42,641 nt of DNA from Conexibacter sp. (GCA_025964325.1 JAOPZA010000120.1:1-42641); one strand, 5' to 3'; shown: positions 32,358 to 40,959, counted from the first letter of the stretch. The notes: a model not told the origin generated them from the sequence alone. A program made the numbers and translations.

Positions 32358-33122
32358 ATGAGGAAGGGATCGCCTTCCAGGCTGCTCGACCAGATCGGCC
32401 GCGACGTCGACGAGGGCGCGCTGGCCGGGAGGGTCGCGCTCTTGCCCACGGGCAGCGTGGAGTACCACGGCCCCCACGGGCCGCTCGGGACCGACACGTT
32501 CATCGCGCGCGAGCTCGCGGAGCGCGTCGGCGCACGCCGGCCCCGGCTCGTCGTCCTGCCCGAGCTCGCATACATGCCGTGCCCCATCGAGACGCGCCGC
32601 CACGCCGGCACCGTCCAGGTCGCTCCGAGCGTTGCGGCCGCGCTGCTCGAGCAGCTCTTGCGCAGCCTCTTCGCCGCCGGGTTCGCGGGCGTCGTCCTGC
32701 TCAACGCGCACGACGGCGCGATCACGCCCGCGACCGTCGCCGGCGACGCCGTGAGCGACGACTTCCCCGATGCGTTCGTCGCGCTCGTGAGCTGGTGGGA
32801 GACGCTCCCGGCCGACGAGGCGCGCGCGCTCGCGGGCTTCAGCGACAACGGCGGGCACGGGCACGGCGGTCCGCTGGAGATGTCCGTGACGCAGGCGATC
32901 GTCCCCGAGCTCGTCAGGCCCGAGCTGGCGCAGGACGTTGACGAGGCCGAGGCGCCACCGCCGAACGTCGTCGTCGTGCCGCACGCGCGCGTCCCGCCGC
33001 GCGGGTACCACGGCCGCGTGAGCGAGATCGACCGCGAGCACGGCCGGCTCCTGCTCGACCTCGCGACCGACCGCGTCGTGGCGAGAATCGACAGACTGGT
33101 CGCGCGCCTCGGAATCGGCTAA
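32358..33122 (+). CDS. creatininase-family (creatinine amidohydrolase-like) protein
   Basis: 254 residues. Glu35-Tyr-His37-Gly-Pro-His ... Thr-Asp46 matches the metal-binding Glu-x-His-Gly-x-His ... Thr-Asp signature, and Gly-His-Gly-Gly-Pro-Leu-Glu174-Met-Ser corresponds to the His-Ala-Gly-Glu-x-Glu-Thr-Ser motif. The usual Asn-Gly-His-Gly-Gly-Asn loop is Asn-Ala-His-Asp-Gly-Ala here. The family hydrolyses cyclic amides, formamides or mycofactocin precursor peptide (MftE); no mycofactocin genes are seen nearby. ATG 32358 is chosen for its AGGAG; ATG 32316 adds 14 residues. Confidence 0.75.
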   Translation: MRKGSPSRLLDQIGRDVDEGALAGRVALLPTGSVEYHGPHGPLGTDTFIARELAERVGARRPRLVVLPELAYMPCPIETRRHAGTVQVAPSVAAALLEQLLRSLFAAGFAGVVLLNAHDGAITPATVAGDAVSDDFPDAFVALVSWWETLPADEARALAGFSDNGGHGHGGPLEMSVTQAIVPELVRPELAQDVDEAEAPPPNVVVVPHARVPPRGYHGRVSEIDREHGRLLLDLATDRVVARIDRLVARLGIG

Positions 33123-33252
33123 CGCACCAGACGTCCCGCCCCCGGTCGCCGACGCCGGATACGTCGGCTCCGTCGTGCCCGAGGCTCCTAGACGGTCAGA
33201 TCGTAGTCCTCCTCCCGCTGCTGCTTTCGTTCGGGCGCGGCGCTCGGCGCCG

Positions 33253-33375
33253 CTACTTCGAGCGAGCGCGCTGGTAGTGCTCGTGCGGATCCGTCGTCAA
33301 CGGCGCGCCCTTCTCCTTCAGGCGCGCGAAGTCCTCGACCATCTGCTTGGCCTCGCCGGGCGTGACCCCCCGCAC
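33253..33375 (-). CDS. small conserved-looking protein, 40 residues
   Basis: GTG 33375 has a strong AAGGAGG with a proper spacing just upstream, giving a 40-residue protein with a helical Glu-Ala-Lys-Gln-Met-Val-Glu-Asp-Phe-Ala-Arg-Leu-Lys-Glu-Lys stretch and the tail Asp-Pro-His-Glu-His-Tyr-Gln. A longer start, ATG 33417, is possible (54 residues). I do not recognise the family. Codon pattern and ribosome-binding site argue that it is real. Confidence 0.5.
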   Translation of the reverse strand: MRGVTPGEAKQMVEDFARLKEKGAPLTTDPHEHYQRARSK

Positions 33376-33577
33376 GTTGTCACCCTCCTTGCGCACCCCG
33401 CGGACGGGCGCTCGCATCGCGTGCGCACCCGTGATGTTCGACTCCGAACGCGACGCGGACCGGCGCTGACCCCGGTCTGACAACGACCTTCTCCCGCGCG
33501 CGGTCCGATGTCTGCGCGGGACGCGCGCGGGGGAGGACCGCCGTGTGGCGGAGGACCGCCGCGCGCACGATGCAGCG

Positions 33578-33754
33578 TCAGCGCTCGGCGGGCGCGGGCT
33601 GGGGCTCCTCGGCCTTCTCGCGCTCGTCCCCCTGCAGCCGCACCTCCTGCTCGCGCTGCTCCGGCGGCACGCCCGTCTCACGCTGGAAGGCCTCCCACAG
33701 CTTGCGTGACTCCTCCTCGTCTCGCCGCTGCCGGGTCCTGCGGTCGTAACACAT
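33578..33754 (-). CDS. small highly charged helical protein, 58 residues
   Basis: Starts Met-Cys-Tyr-Asp-Arg-Arg-Thr-Arg and continues with Glu/Arg-rich helix (Glu-Glu-Glu-Ser-Arg-Lys-Leu-Trp-Glu-Ala-Phe-Gln-Arg-Glu), possibly a coiled coil, ending in a Pro-rich tail. GGAGG is well placed before ATG 33754. Function unknown. It is divergent from the 3D-domain gene; its start codon region overlaps an alternative start of that gene. Confidence 0.6.
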   Translation of the reverse strand: MCYDRRTRQRRDEEESRKLWEAFQRETGVPPEQREQEVRLQGDEREKAEEPQPAPAER

Positions 33755-33782
33755 GTGCCCACCTCCACGATGGTCGGATCCG

Positions 33783-34802
33783 ATGCCGATCCATCGTCCT
33801 GCCGCCCCGGTGGCCTGGCAAGCGGCGAGGTCCGACGAAGCAGGGGATCCGGCGCGCGCCTCTCGCCCGCGTCGTCGCGCCGCCGGGGCGCGTTCACGCT
33901 CCCGCCGCTCGCTACCGTGCGCTGGAGTGCTTGGGGTTATCGGCCGGCGTGGGATCGCGTGCGCGGCAGGCGCGCTGATGACGGTGGGCGGGGCGACGCT
34001 GGTCTTCTCCGCCGGGCCCTCGCGCGCCCCGGCCCCACCCCCGACCCGGCCGCCAGCGCCCGCGCACCGCGCGGCCGCCGCGAACCGTCCCGTCCACTCC
34101 TCCGCGAAGTCGCCCGACTGCCAACCCGGCCGGCCCGTCCACGAGCACCTGATCACGCGCCCCACCTGGCTGCGAGACGTCTCCATCACCGAGTACTACT
34201 CCTCCCCCGAGCGGTGGTTCGTCGGCCGGCGCGTCGCGGCGCCGGGCCTGGCCGGACGCCATCGCGTCGACTGGCTCTACTCGGCGCGCGGCGTGGCGAT
34301 GGAGGGCGACGGCATCGGCCTCGACGGTCGCCACCACCACATCGACGCGCTCGGCTCGGGCGCCTGGGTCAACGCCGACGGCCGGCGCACGACGCCCGGA
34401 CGGTGCGCCGCGCACTGGTCGCACGGACTCCCGTCCTGGCTGCAGGGCGGCTGGCGCAACCGGCTCGGGCACGTGACCTTCCCGCTGGCGGGCGGCGGGT
34501 GGTCCAACGGCACCGGCGGGCCGCTCCTCTCCTACCGCGGCGTCACGTTCGCGCCCGGCTCGTCGCTGCCGCTGCACCCCTACCGCACGCTCGCGGTCGA
34601 CCCGCGCCTCATCCCGCGCGGCAGCCGCGTCTACGTCCCCGCCTACCGCTCGATCAGCGGCGGCTGGTTCCTCGCCCAGGACACCGGCGGCGCGATCATC
34701 GGCCAGCACGTCGACGTCTACCGGCCGCCCACCGCCGCGCCCACCGACGGCGGCCGCTTCCTCCAGCACGAGCGCGTCTACGTCGTGCCGCCCGGACGCT
34801 GA
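33783..34802 (+). CDS. exported 3D-domain (MltA C-terminal/double-psi-like) protein
   Basis: 339 residues. An Arg-rich N-terminus and a hydrophobic segment (Gly-Ala-Leu-Met-Thr-Val-Gly-Gly-Ala) suggest membrane anchoring, then a Pro/Ala linker. The C-terminal domain has the three aspartates that name the 3D fold: Leu-Ala-Val-Asp-Pro-Arg-Leu-Ile-Pro-Arg-Gly, Ala-Gln-Asp-Thr-Gly-Gly-Ala-Ile and His-Val-Asp-Val-Tyr. This domain occurs in lytic transglycosylases and Rpf-like cell-wall proteins, so a peptidoglycan role is plausible. The start is uncertain: ATG 33753 is in frame but overlaps the divergent small gene. Confidence 0.75.
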   Translation: MPIHRPAAPVAWQAARSDEAGDPARASRPRRRAAGARSRSRRSLPCAGVLGVIGRRGIACAAGALMTVGGATLVFSAGPSRAPAPPPTRPPAPAHRAAAANRPVHSSAKSPDCQPGRPVHEHLITRPTWLRDVSITEYYSSPERWFVGRRVAAPGLAGRHRVDWLYSARGVAMEGDGIGLDGRHHHIDALGSGAWVNADGRRTTPGRCAAHWSHGLPSWLQGGWRNRLGHVTFPLAGGGWSNGTGGPLLSYRGVTFAPGSSLPLHPYRTLAVDPRLIPRGSRVYVPAYRSISGGWFLAQDTGGAIIGQHVDVYRPPTAAPTDGGRFLQHERVYVVPPGR

Positions 34803-34813
34803 AGCGGATCGCG

Positions 34814-35155
34814 AGCTGATCCTCCCGGATCACAGGATCGTCACGGCGCCCGGCCGATCGAGCGGTCACCTCGGGCTGTCCCTCGACGACGGCTCGCTCG
34901 TCGCGCGGACCGTCACGCTCTACGCCGGCGGCGGCGCGACCCACGACCTCGCCGTCGACGTCGATGGCGCCGCGCTGCCGACGCAGCCCCAGCGACAGCC
35001 CGTCCACGGCCGTGACGTTCCAGACCGACGAGATCCAGTCCGGCAGCCAGCGGCTGTTCGACTCGGTCTCGGTCAACCTGCCGATGGTCACCCTGCTGAG
35101 CGACGACGAACGGCTGTGCGCCGATCCGACCCCGTGGCGCAGGAGACCGCTCCGC
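34814..35155 (+). pseudogene. decayed gene of unknown family
   Basis: Two protein-like stretches in different frames. From 34814: Leu-Ile-Leu-Pro-Asp-His-Arg-Ile-Val-Thr, then Gly-Leu-Ser-Leu-Asp-Asp-Gly-Ser-Leu-Val-Ala-Arg (beta-rich). From about 35005 in another frame: Thr-Ala-Val-Thr-Phe-Gln-Thr-Asp-Glu-Ile-Gln-Ser-Gly-Ser-Gln-Arg-Leu-Phe-Asp-Ser-Val. Neither has a start or a clean stop. Probably a frameshifted remnant; no family recognised. Confidence 0.4.
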
Positions 35156-35267
35156 ACCCGGAGTTGAGCACGACGACGTGCCAGGCACCGAGGTCGTACG
35201 CGTACGGGACGACAGTGGGCCGTCGGTCACGCAGGAAACCGTGCCGGATGAGGGTTGTGGATCGCGG

Positions 35268-36503
35268 CTACGGCGACAGGATCAGCCCTGAGCGCACGAC
35301 CGCACGCCACTTCTCGATGCAGTTGTTGCCCATGCCGAGGTAGTTCCACTGTGTCTGGGCATCGAGCGGCTGCATGTTGCCCGCCGCGTCCGTCGCGCGA
35401 CAGGCAAGGACGTAGTCGCCGTCCGACGGGCTCCAGTCGACCGCCCAAGGCGTCCAGCTGTACGGTGACACGGGGCTCCCAAGCTTCGCTGGCGTCCACG
35501 TGCGGCCGTCGTCGGCGCTGAAGTCGACCCTGGCGATCGGCCCCGACCCGGACCATGCCTTGCCGACGACCGTTTGCGGACCGGGCTCGACCCAACGGCT
35601 GGCCGTGCCGGTATCGGTGACCCCCGGCGGCTTCATCGCCGCGCGCACACGAACCGCCGTCACAGGCTGACCGGGATCGACAAACGGGTCGTGCTGGGTG
35701 TAGCGGTAGCCCCGCAGCCGCTCGTAGCCGGTAAACGGCCGATCGAGCACCTCGATCTCCTTCAGCCACTTGGTGCTGTGCGTGCCGTACCAGCCTGGGA
35801 TGAGCACCCGCAGCGGGAAGCCGTGCGCCGGCCGCAGGGCCTGACCGTTGGCCTCCCAGGCGAGGATGACGCCGTCCTCCAACGCCTTCTCGACCGGCAC
35901 GCTCTGGGCGTACTCATGGAAGTCGAGGCGGCTGACGCCACGGTCGTGGCCTCGGAACACGACATCGACAGCACCGGGGCGTACGCCGGCCTCTCGCAGG
36001 ATCGGCGCGAGCGGCGCGCCGACGTATTCGAAGGCACCGATGGCTTCCTGGAACCAGGGGACGAACACGGGCCGCGGGTCCAGCCACGCACGACCGTTGC
36101 CCGCGCACTCGAGCAGCGTGACCTGCGTGACGTTCTCGCGCGCCTGCAGGTCCGTGAGCGGGATCCGCATCGGGCGCTCGACGTGACCGTACACCGCGAC
36201 GCTGTATCCGGCGCCGTCAAGCCTCGGGATGTCGAAGTGGTGCAGCTGGTAGTGGTCGTCGAGGGGCGTGACATCCTCGCCCAGCTGCTCCAGGTGGAAC
36301 CCGTGGTCGCGGAAGGCGCTGCGGACCTCCTCGTAGGCCACCACCCCGCCAGTCCAGCCGATCTCGGTCTGCTCGGGTTGCGGAGGCGGGTCCTGCGGGC
36401 CGGGCGGCGGAGTGGGGAGATTGGCGGCGCGCGACGTGTCATCGAGCAGGAGCCCGCCAGCGCCGGCCATCACAGCTCCGCGCAGGAACTCACGACGTCT
36501 CAT
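35268..36503 (-). CDS. Tat-exported sulfite oxidase-family molybdopterin enzyme
   Basis: 411 residues. Twin-arginine signal Arg-Arg-Arg-Glu-Phe-Leu-Arg-Gly at the very start. The molybdenum-ligand cysteine is Cys133 in Leu-Leu-Glu-Cys-Ala-Gly-Asn-Gly-Arg, followed by Phe-Arg-Gly-His-Asp and Gly-Phe-Pro-Leu-Arg-Val-Leu-Ile-Pro-Gly-Trp-Tyr-Gly, all typical of the oxidoreductase molybdopterin-binding domain. The C-terminal Mo-co dimerisation domain (Ala-Arg-Val-Asp-Phe-Ser-Ala-Asp-Asp-Gly) is intact. No heme domain and no partner cytochrome gene nearby. GGGAGG precedes ATG 36503. The physiological substrate may be sulfite or an S/N-oxide. Confidence 0.85.
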   Translation of the reverse strand: MRRREFLRGAVMAGAGGLLLDDTSRAANLPTPPPGPQDPPPQPEQTEIGWTGGVVAYEEVRSAFRDHGFHLEQLGEDVTPLDDHYQLHHFDIPRLDGAGYSVAVYGHVERPMRIPLTDLQARENVTQVTLLECAGNGRAWLDPRPVFVPWFQEAIGAFEYVGAPLAPILREAGVRPGAVDVVFRGHDRGVSRLDFHEYAQSVPVEKALEDGVILAWEANGQALRPAHGFPLRVLIPGWYGTHSTKWLKEIEVLDRPFTGYERLRGYRYTQHDPFVDPGQPVTAVRVRAAMKPPGVTDTGTASRWVEPGPQTVVGKAWSGSGPIARVDFSADDGRTWTPAKLGSPVSPYSWTPWAVDWSPSDGDYVLACRATDAAGNMQPLDAQTQWNYLGMGNNCIEKWRAVVRSGLILSP

Positions 36504-36532
36504 GCGTCGCCTCCCTTCTAATCGAGGCACCG

Positions 36533-36787
36533 AAGCGCCTGGTCGTCAAGATCACCTCACGGCAAGTAGACCTGCGGGCGGTGACGTCAACGCCTTGGTC
36601 ACCCAGCTTCCTCGTCTGGACGGCGCTGCTCGACCAACCCATGGAAGTCCTCGGTCCGCCCGAGCTCGGCGAAGCCAGGCGCGCGCTCGTCGCGCGATTC
36701 GGAGCGGCAGCACCTCGAGACACCGCGCGACAGCGGCTGACCTCTATCCCCGTCGAAATAGACTGTCCGAGGATCTGTGGTGAATAG
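36533..36787 (+). pseudogene. possible C-terminal scrap of a WYL-domain regulator
   Basis: The frame reads Lys-Arg-Leu-Val-Val-Lys-Ile-Thr-Ser-Arg, then Met-Glu-Val-Leu-Gly-Pro-Pro-Glu-Leu-Gly-Glu-Ala-Arg-Arg-Ala-Leu, which resembles the end of YafY/WYL-type regulators (Val-Leu-x-Pro-Pro-Glu-Leu-Arg-x-x-Leu). There is no start and no HTH, and the middle looks deleted. Low certainty. Confidence 0.3.
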
Positions 36788-36849
36788 TCACGGATCGACG
36801 GGATTACGTTCCCTTTTTCCCTGCGCTACCAGCAGGCACGACGACGTCC

Positions 36850-36960
36850 TGGCTGCAGGTCCACGCCAAACGCGGCCGCCGCGAGGGTTCCGCTCACGCG
36901 CGACGCGCACGAGGCGCTGCAGGACTGGTTCGACGTTCGTCCCGAGTGCGCCAGGGGGGC
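36850..36960 (+). pseudogene. fragment of a tyrosine recombinase core
   Basis: Leu-Gln-Val-His-Ala-Lys-Arg-Gly-Arg in one frame is followed, after a frame change at about 36885, by Arg-Val-Pro-Leu-Thr-Arg-Asp-Ala-His-Glu-Ala-Leu-Gln-Asp-Trp-Phe. This is the Lys-Gly-Gly-Lys ... Val-Pro-Leu ... Glu-Ala-Leu pattern in the catalytic core of phage-type integrases. The Arg/His-x-x-Arg/Tyr parts are not visible. The fragment is 230 bp from a tRNA 3' fragment, where integrases are normally found. Confidence 0.4.
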
Positions 36961-37190
36961 GTTGGCGCGTCCCCCGGGCGACCGCCCATCTGGGACGGCG
37001 CAACGAACATAGGTGGAGCGACGCAGCAGGCCAAGACCCGCGGCGCATACTCAGGAGCGCCGACGCGTTCGCCTCCGCCGCCCGTTGGGCCACGATTGGG
37101 CCACGAGCCTCCGAGCTGGCACCGTGGCGCTCAAAAAATGAGGAGCGTATGAGACCGCAAGCCACCCCGTTTGCAGCGCATTTCGCCGCA

Positions 37191-37232
37191 AGCCGACGCC
37201 CGGACTCGAACCGGGGACCCCTTCATTACGAG
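37191..37232 (-). repeat. 3' half of tRNA-Thr(CGT), probable integration attachment scar
   Basis: On the minus strand this reads from the anticodon loop (CTCGTAA, anticodon CGT at 37230-37228) through the anticodon 3' stem TGAAG and a perfect T-arm (CCCGG-TTCGAGT-CCGGG) to the acceptor strand CGTCGGC. The 5' half is missing: upstream of the anticodon the 27-31 position bases cannot pair with TGAAG, and no D-arm or matching acceptor strand is found. This half-tRNA shape is what integrases of the tyrosine family leave at element ends. Confidence 0.7.
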
Positions 37233-37331
37233 GCGCGCCTGGTCGACCAGACTGGTGTGTCGAATTGCAGCGGCTTCGCGTTCTCGACCGCAGCGCAGAC
37301 TGCAGCGATTTGAAGCGGTTTGAAGGGGGTT

Positions 37332-37372
37332 TGGGCCACGAGGAAGGTGTCCGTGGCCCATTGAGCTCAATG
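37332..37372. other. hairpin and 14-bp palindrome near the attachment scar
   Basis: An inverted repeat TGGGCCACG (37332-37340) / CGTGGCCCA (37352-37360) with an 11-nt loop is joined directly to the perfect palindrome CATTGAGCTCAATG (37359-37372). No T-tract follows, so it is not a clear terminator. It may be a protein-binding or transfer-related site of the element, or chance. Confidence 0.4.
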
Positions 37373-37455
37373 AAGTCACGGGTGACTCGAGCGCTCGGGC
37401 TTCACCTCGCACGTCGTCCGATGCCGACCGAGCGATAGCGCACGATCGACCACGT

Positions 37456-40204
37456 CTCGGCGACGAGCAGGTCAGCCGGGCGACGCGCGAGGCCCACGAG
37501 GCCGCCGTCGACGCCGCGCTCGAGTACATGGAACGCCACGCCGCAATGGGCCGTCGCGGCAAGGGCGGCTCGATCTCCGTACTCGGCAACGGCTTCATCG
37601 GCGCCGGCTTTCGCCATCGCACCAGCCGCACCGGCGACCCCCAGCTCCACACGCACGTCCTCGTCGCCAACATGACCCGCGGGCCCGACGGCCGATGGAC
37701 CGCCCTGGACGCACGCCGCCTTTACACCCACGCCCGCACCGGCGGCTTCCTCTACCAGGCCAAGCTGCGCCTCGAGCTCACACGCCGGGTCGGCGTCGAG
37801 TGGATGGCGGTGCGCAACGGCGTCGCCGAGGTCGACGGGATCCCCGCCGCGGTGCGCCGCGCGTTCAGTCGACGTCGCAGCGAGATCGAAGCCGAGCTCG
37901 AGCAGCGCGGCGACCACTCCCCCGGCGCGGCACAGGTCGCGGCGCTGCACACGCGCCAAGGCAAGGACTACGCCGTCCCGGTCAACCAGCTTCGCGAACG
38001 CTGGACCGACCGCGCCCGCCAGCTCGACCTCACCCCCGAGCACGTCGACGCGCTCACCGAACAGACGCACATCACGCCACTCACCCCGGCCGCAGCACAA
38101 GACGGCCACCAGCAGCTCGCATCGCCCACCGGACTCACGCAGCGCCGCTCCTCCTTCACCCGGCGCGACGCCGTCCGCGCGTGGTGCGAGCAGCTGCCCC
38201 ACGGTGGCGACGTCCACGAGATCGAGGCGCTCGCCGACGACCTGCTCGCAAGCCAGGCCGTCGTCGCGCTGCTCCCGTATGCCGCTACGCCGACCGTCGG
38301 AGACGTCGTCCGTCGTGCCGACGGACGCCTCCTCGCCGCCGGCAGCGCGGAGCGCCGCTACTCCACACCAGAGCTGCTCGCCCTCGAAGCCCCAGATCAT
38401 CGACACCGCCCGCGACGGCCGCGATCGCGACCGCGGATCCGTCCCAGCGCCGCACACCGAGGCGGTCCTGGCCTCGCGGCCTGAGCTCAGCGACGAACAG
38501 ACCCAGATGGTCGCCCGACTCCTGCATGACGGTGACGCGATCGCCGTGGTCGTCGGCCGGGCCGGCACCGGTAAGACCTACGCACTGGACGCCGCGCGCC
38601 AGGGCCGGCAGGCGGAGGGCTATCAGGTCATAGGCGCGGCGCTCGCTCGCCGCGCCGCCCTCGAGCTGCGCGACGGCGCCGGGATCGACGCGACGAGCCT
38701 GCACGCGCTCCTGGCCGACCTGCGTGACCGCCCGGATGAGTTGCTGTCGCGACCGACGGTGATCGTCATCGACGAGGCGGGTATGGTCGGCACGCGCCAG
38801 CTCGCCGAGCTCACAGCCCACGCCAAGCAGCACGACGCCAAGCTCGTCTTGGTCGGCGACCCGCGCCAGCTGCCCGAGATCGACGCCGGCGGATCGTTCC
38901 GCGCGCTCAGCATGCGAGGAGACCCGATCGTCCTCTCCGACAACCGCCGCCAACACCAACGGTGGGAACGCGAAGCCCTCGAACATCTCCGTAGCGGGCA
39001 CGCCGAGCAGGCGATCTCCAGCTACGCCGAACACGGTCAGCTCACCGTGGCTGACACCAGCCCACAGCTGCGCGACCAGCTTGTGGCCGACTGGTGGCAG
39101 GCTCGCGAGACGGGTGCCGACGCGGTGATGATCGCCCTGCGCCGCGACGACGTCGCAGACCTCAACGCCCGCGGTCGCGCCCGGATGCACCACGCTGGCC
39201 GTCTCGGATCCGATGTGCTCGCCGTCGCCGGGCATAGCTTCGCCGTCGGCGATGAGGCCGTCTGCCTGCGCAACCACCAAGGACTCGGCGTCACCAACGG
39301 CACCCACGGCACCGTCACCCACATCGACGCCAACCGCGGAGCGCTACGCCTCGTCGACCGCGCCGGCCGCGAGTATGAGCTGACCGCGGACTACCTCGCC
39401 TCGACCACCCAGCGCGGCGGTCCCGTGCTCGACCACGGCTACGCCCTGACCGGCCACAAGGCTCAGGGCCTCACCGTCGATCAGGCGTTCGTCCTCGGCT
39501 CCGATCAGCTCTACCGCGAGTGGGGATACGTGGCCATGAGTCGTGGCCGCGCAGGCAACCACCTCTACCTTGTTAACGCGCATGACGACGACCGCGATCT
39601 CGCCGTGGCGCACGCCGACGAACGCCGGCCCGCCCCGCTTGAGGCGGCGGCCCGGTCGCTGAGCCGAAGCGCTGCGCAGACCAGCGCCATCGACGCCACG
39701 CTTGCTGCGAAGCTCTCGTCCGCGTCGACCCCGGCGCTGGAACGTCGCATCGAGGAGCTGCGCCGCGATGACGCCACCGCGCAACGTCGCGAACGTCGTG
39801 ACAAGGCGCTCGCCCACCGCGCCGCACGCCTGACCGGCCGGTCGGCGACGCCCCCACAGCCCACCACGCCGGAGAGTCACGCGGTCGAGCGCGCATTCGT
39901 TGCCGACGAGCTCAGCCGGCGACGCCAGCGTGCGGGCACCGCGCGCACGAGTGATCCACCCCGGTACATCGTCGGCGCGCTCGGTCCCGTTCCTGACTCA
40001 CTCGTGACCCAGCGGCGCTGGCGCGCCGACGCCGAACGCATCGAGCGGCTGCGCCGCGACACCGGATTCACTGACCCCGAGCACGCGCTGCCCGGCCGCG
40101 CCGACGCCCAGCACCGCGCCGACCTCGACCGGTTGCGCCGGGATATCGCGACAGGCGAGCGGCCGATCGATGCAAGGGAAGCCACACGCGAGATCGAGCG
40201 CTGA
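37456..40204 (+). pseudogene. MobF (TraA/TrwC-like) conjugative relaxase-helicase, 5'-truncated and frameshifted
   Basis: From 37456 the frame reads Leu-Gly-Asp-Glu-Gln-Val onward, including the metal-binding His-x-His motif (Gln-Leu-His-Thr-His-Val). The N-terminal catalytic tyrosine region upstream is gone. Near 38388-38394 the homology moves to another frame and continues as the RecD2-like helicase: Walker A Gly-Arg-Ala-Gly-Thr-Gly-Lys-Thr, Walker B Val-Ile-Asp-Glu-Ala-Gly-Met-Val, later Gly-Asp-Pro-Arg-Gln-Leu, and a C-terminal Arg-rich tail to TGA at 40202-40204. The helicase half is still fully open (about 600 codons), but transfer ability is lost without the relaxase tyrosine. Confidence 0.85.
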
Positions 40205-40209
40205 CGAAG

Positions 40210-40419
40210 TCAGAAGATCGCCAGGAGAAGACGGACGGTTGCGCCGGTCAAGGCACCGAGTAGCGACCAGGTCGCGGTGATCGCCCACGGCTCGGTCACC
40301 GCCCACCGCCGCACCCGCGCGCGGGTCAGCACTGCCGCGGCGACCAGCCCGCCGAGCGCCGCCCCATGCAACACAGCAGCCAGCAGCGACGATGAGGCGG
40401 AAAGAGAGGTCGTGGTCAT
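40210..40419 (-). CDS. small two-helix membrane protein, 69 residues
   Basis: ATG 40419; two hydrophobic segments (Leu-Leu-Ala-Ala-Val-Leu-His-Gly-Ala-Ala-Leu-Gly-Gly-Leu and Trp-Ala-Ile-Thr-Ala-Thr-Trp-Ser-Leu-Leu-Gly-Ala-Leu) separated by a basic loop. No family recognised. It is convergent with the relaxase remnant, ending 5 bp from its stop, and probably belongs to the same mobile element. Confidence 0.5.
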   Translation of the reverse strand: MTTTSLSASSSLLAAVLHGAALGGLVAAAVLTRARVRRWAVTEPWAITATWSLLGALTGATVRLLLAIF

Positions 40420-40512
40420 GCGCCGCCCCCGCCAGCCCCGGCTGGCAACATCGCAAGCAGCAACCACGGCCGACGACGCCTCGTCGCCGCTATGGCGTCG
40501 CTTTGCCCGGGG

Positions 40513-40911
40513 TCAGTCGGGCTGGGTGAGCGCCATCAGCCGGCGGGCGTGCTTGCCCGCGCCGCTGTAGGCGACGGCGGCCAACCGAGCCACCTCACGA
40601 TCAGCCAAGACGTAGAGAACGAAGTTGCCGCGGCGCGAGCATTCGACGACCGGTGCGTCGTGTAGCACCCGCAGGTGCCGCGACACGGTGGCCGTTGCCA
40701 TGCCTGTCGCGGCAGCGATCTCGCTGAGGTTCTTGCCACCGCCGGCCAGCGCCACGACGATCCGCAGCTGATCGGGGTGACCCAGCGGCTTCAGCCGATC
40801 CGCCGCGACCGACCTCACGAACTCCGGAGCCAGCCCGCTCCACGACGGCACAGACCGGCCCGGCGCCGAACCGCCGTCTCCTCGGGCGAATCTAGGGCTG
40901 TGCTCGGGCAT
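40513..40911 (-). CDS. ArsR-family transcriptional regulator (first of two)
   Basis: 132 residues. Winged helix: Pro-Asp-Gln-Leu-Arg-Ile-Val-Val-Ala-Leu, Leu-Ser-Glu-Ile-Ala-Ala-Ala-Thr-Gly-Met, Thr-Val-Ser-Arg-His-Leu-Arg-Val-Leu-His. The recognition helix lacks the Cys-x-Cys of metal-sensing ArsR/SmtB proteins, so it may sense something other than arsenite or zinc. ATG 40911 has GGAGG upstream; ATG 40947 is possible. Transcribed after the second ArsR gene, about 50 bp downstream. Confidence 0.8.
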   Translation of the reverse strand: MPEHSPRFARGDGGSAPGRSVPSWSGLAPEFVRSVAADRLKPLGHPDQLRIVVALAGGGKNLSEIAAATGMATATVSRHLRVLHDAPVVECSRRGNFVLYVLADREVARLAAVAYSGAGKHARRLMALTQPD

Positions 40912-40959
40912 CGCGTCAGCGACCTCCAATGCCCCAGATTCCCGCATGCGTTACACCAT

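Noticed and set aside
37191-37265. A complete functional tRNA-Thr gene
   Set aside because: The D-arm and 5' acceptor strand are absent, and bases before the anticodon loop cannot form the anticodon stem; only the 3' half is tRNA-like.
36777-37313. Plus-strand frame containing Asp-Ser-Asn-Arg-Gly-Pro-Leu-His-Tyr-Glu
   Set aside because: That peptide is the well-known false translation of the antisense strand of a tRNA 3' half. The underlying signal is the tRNA-Thr fragment at 37191-37232.
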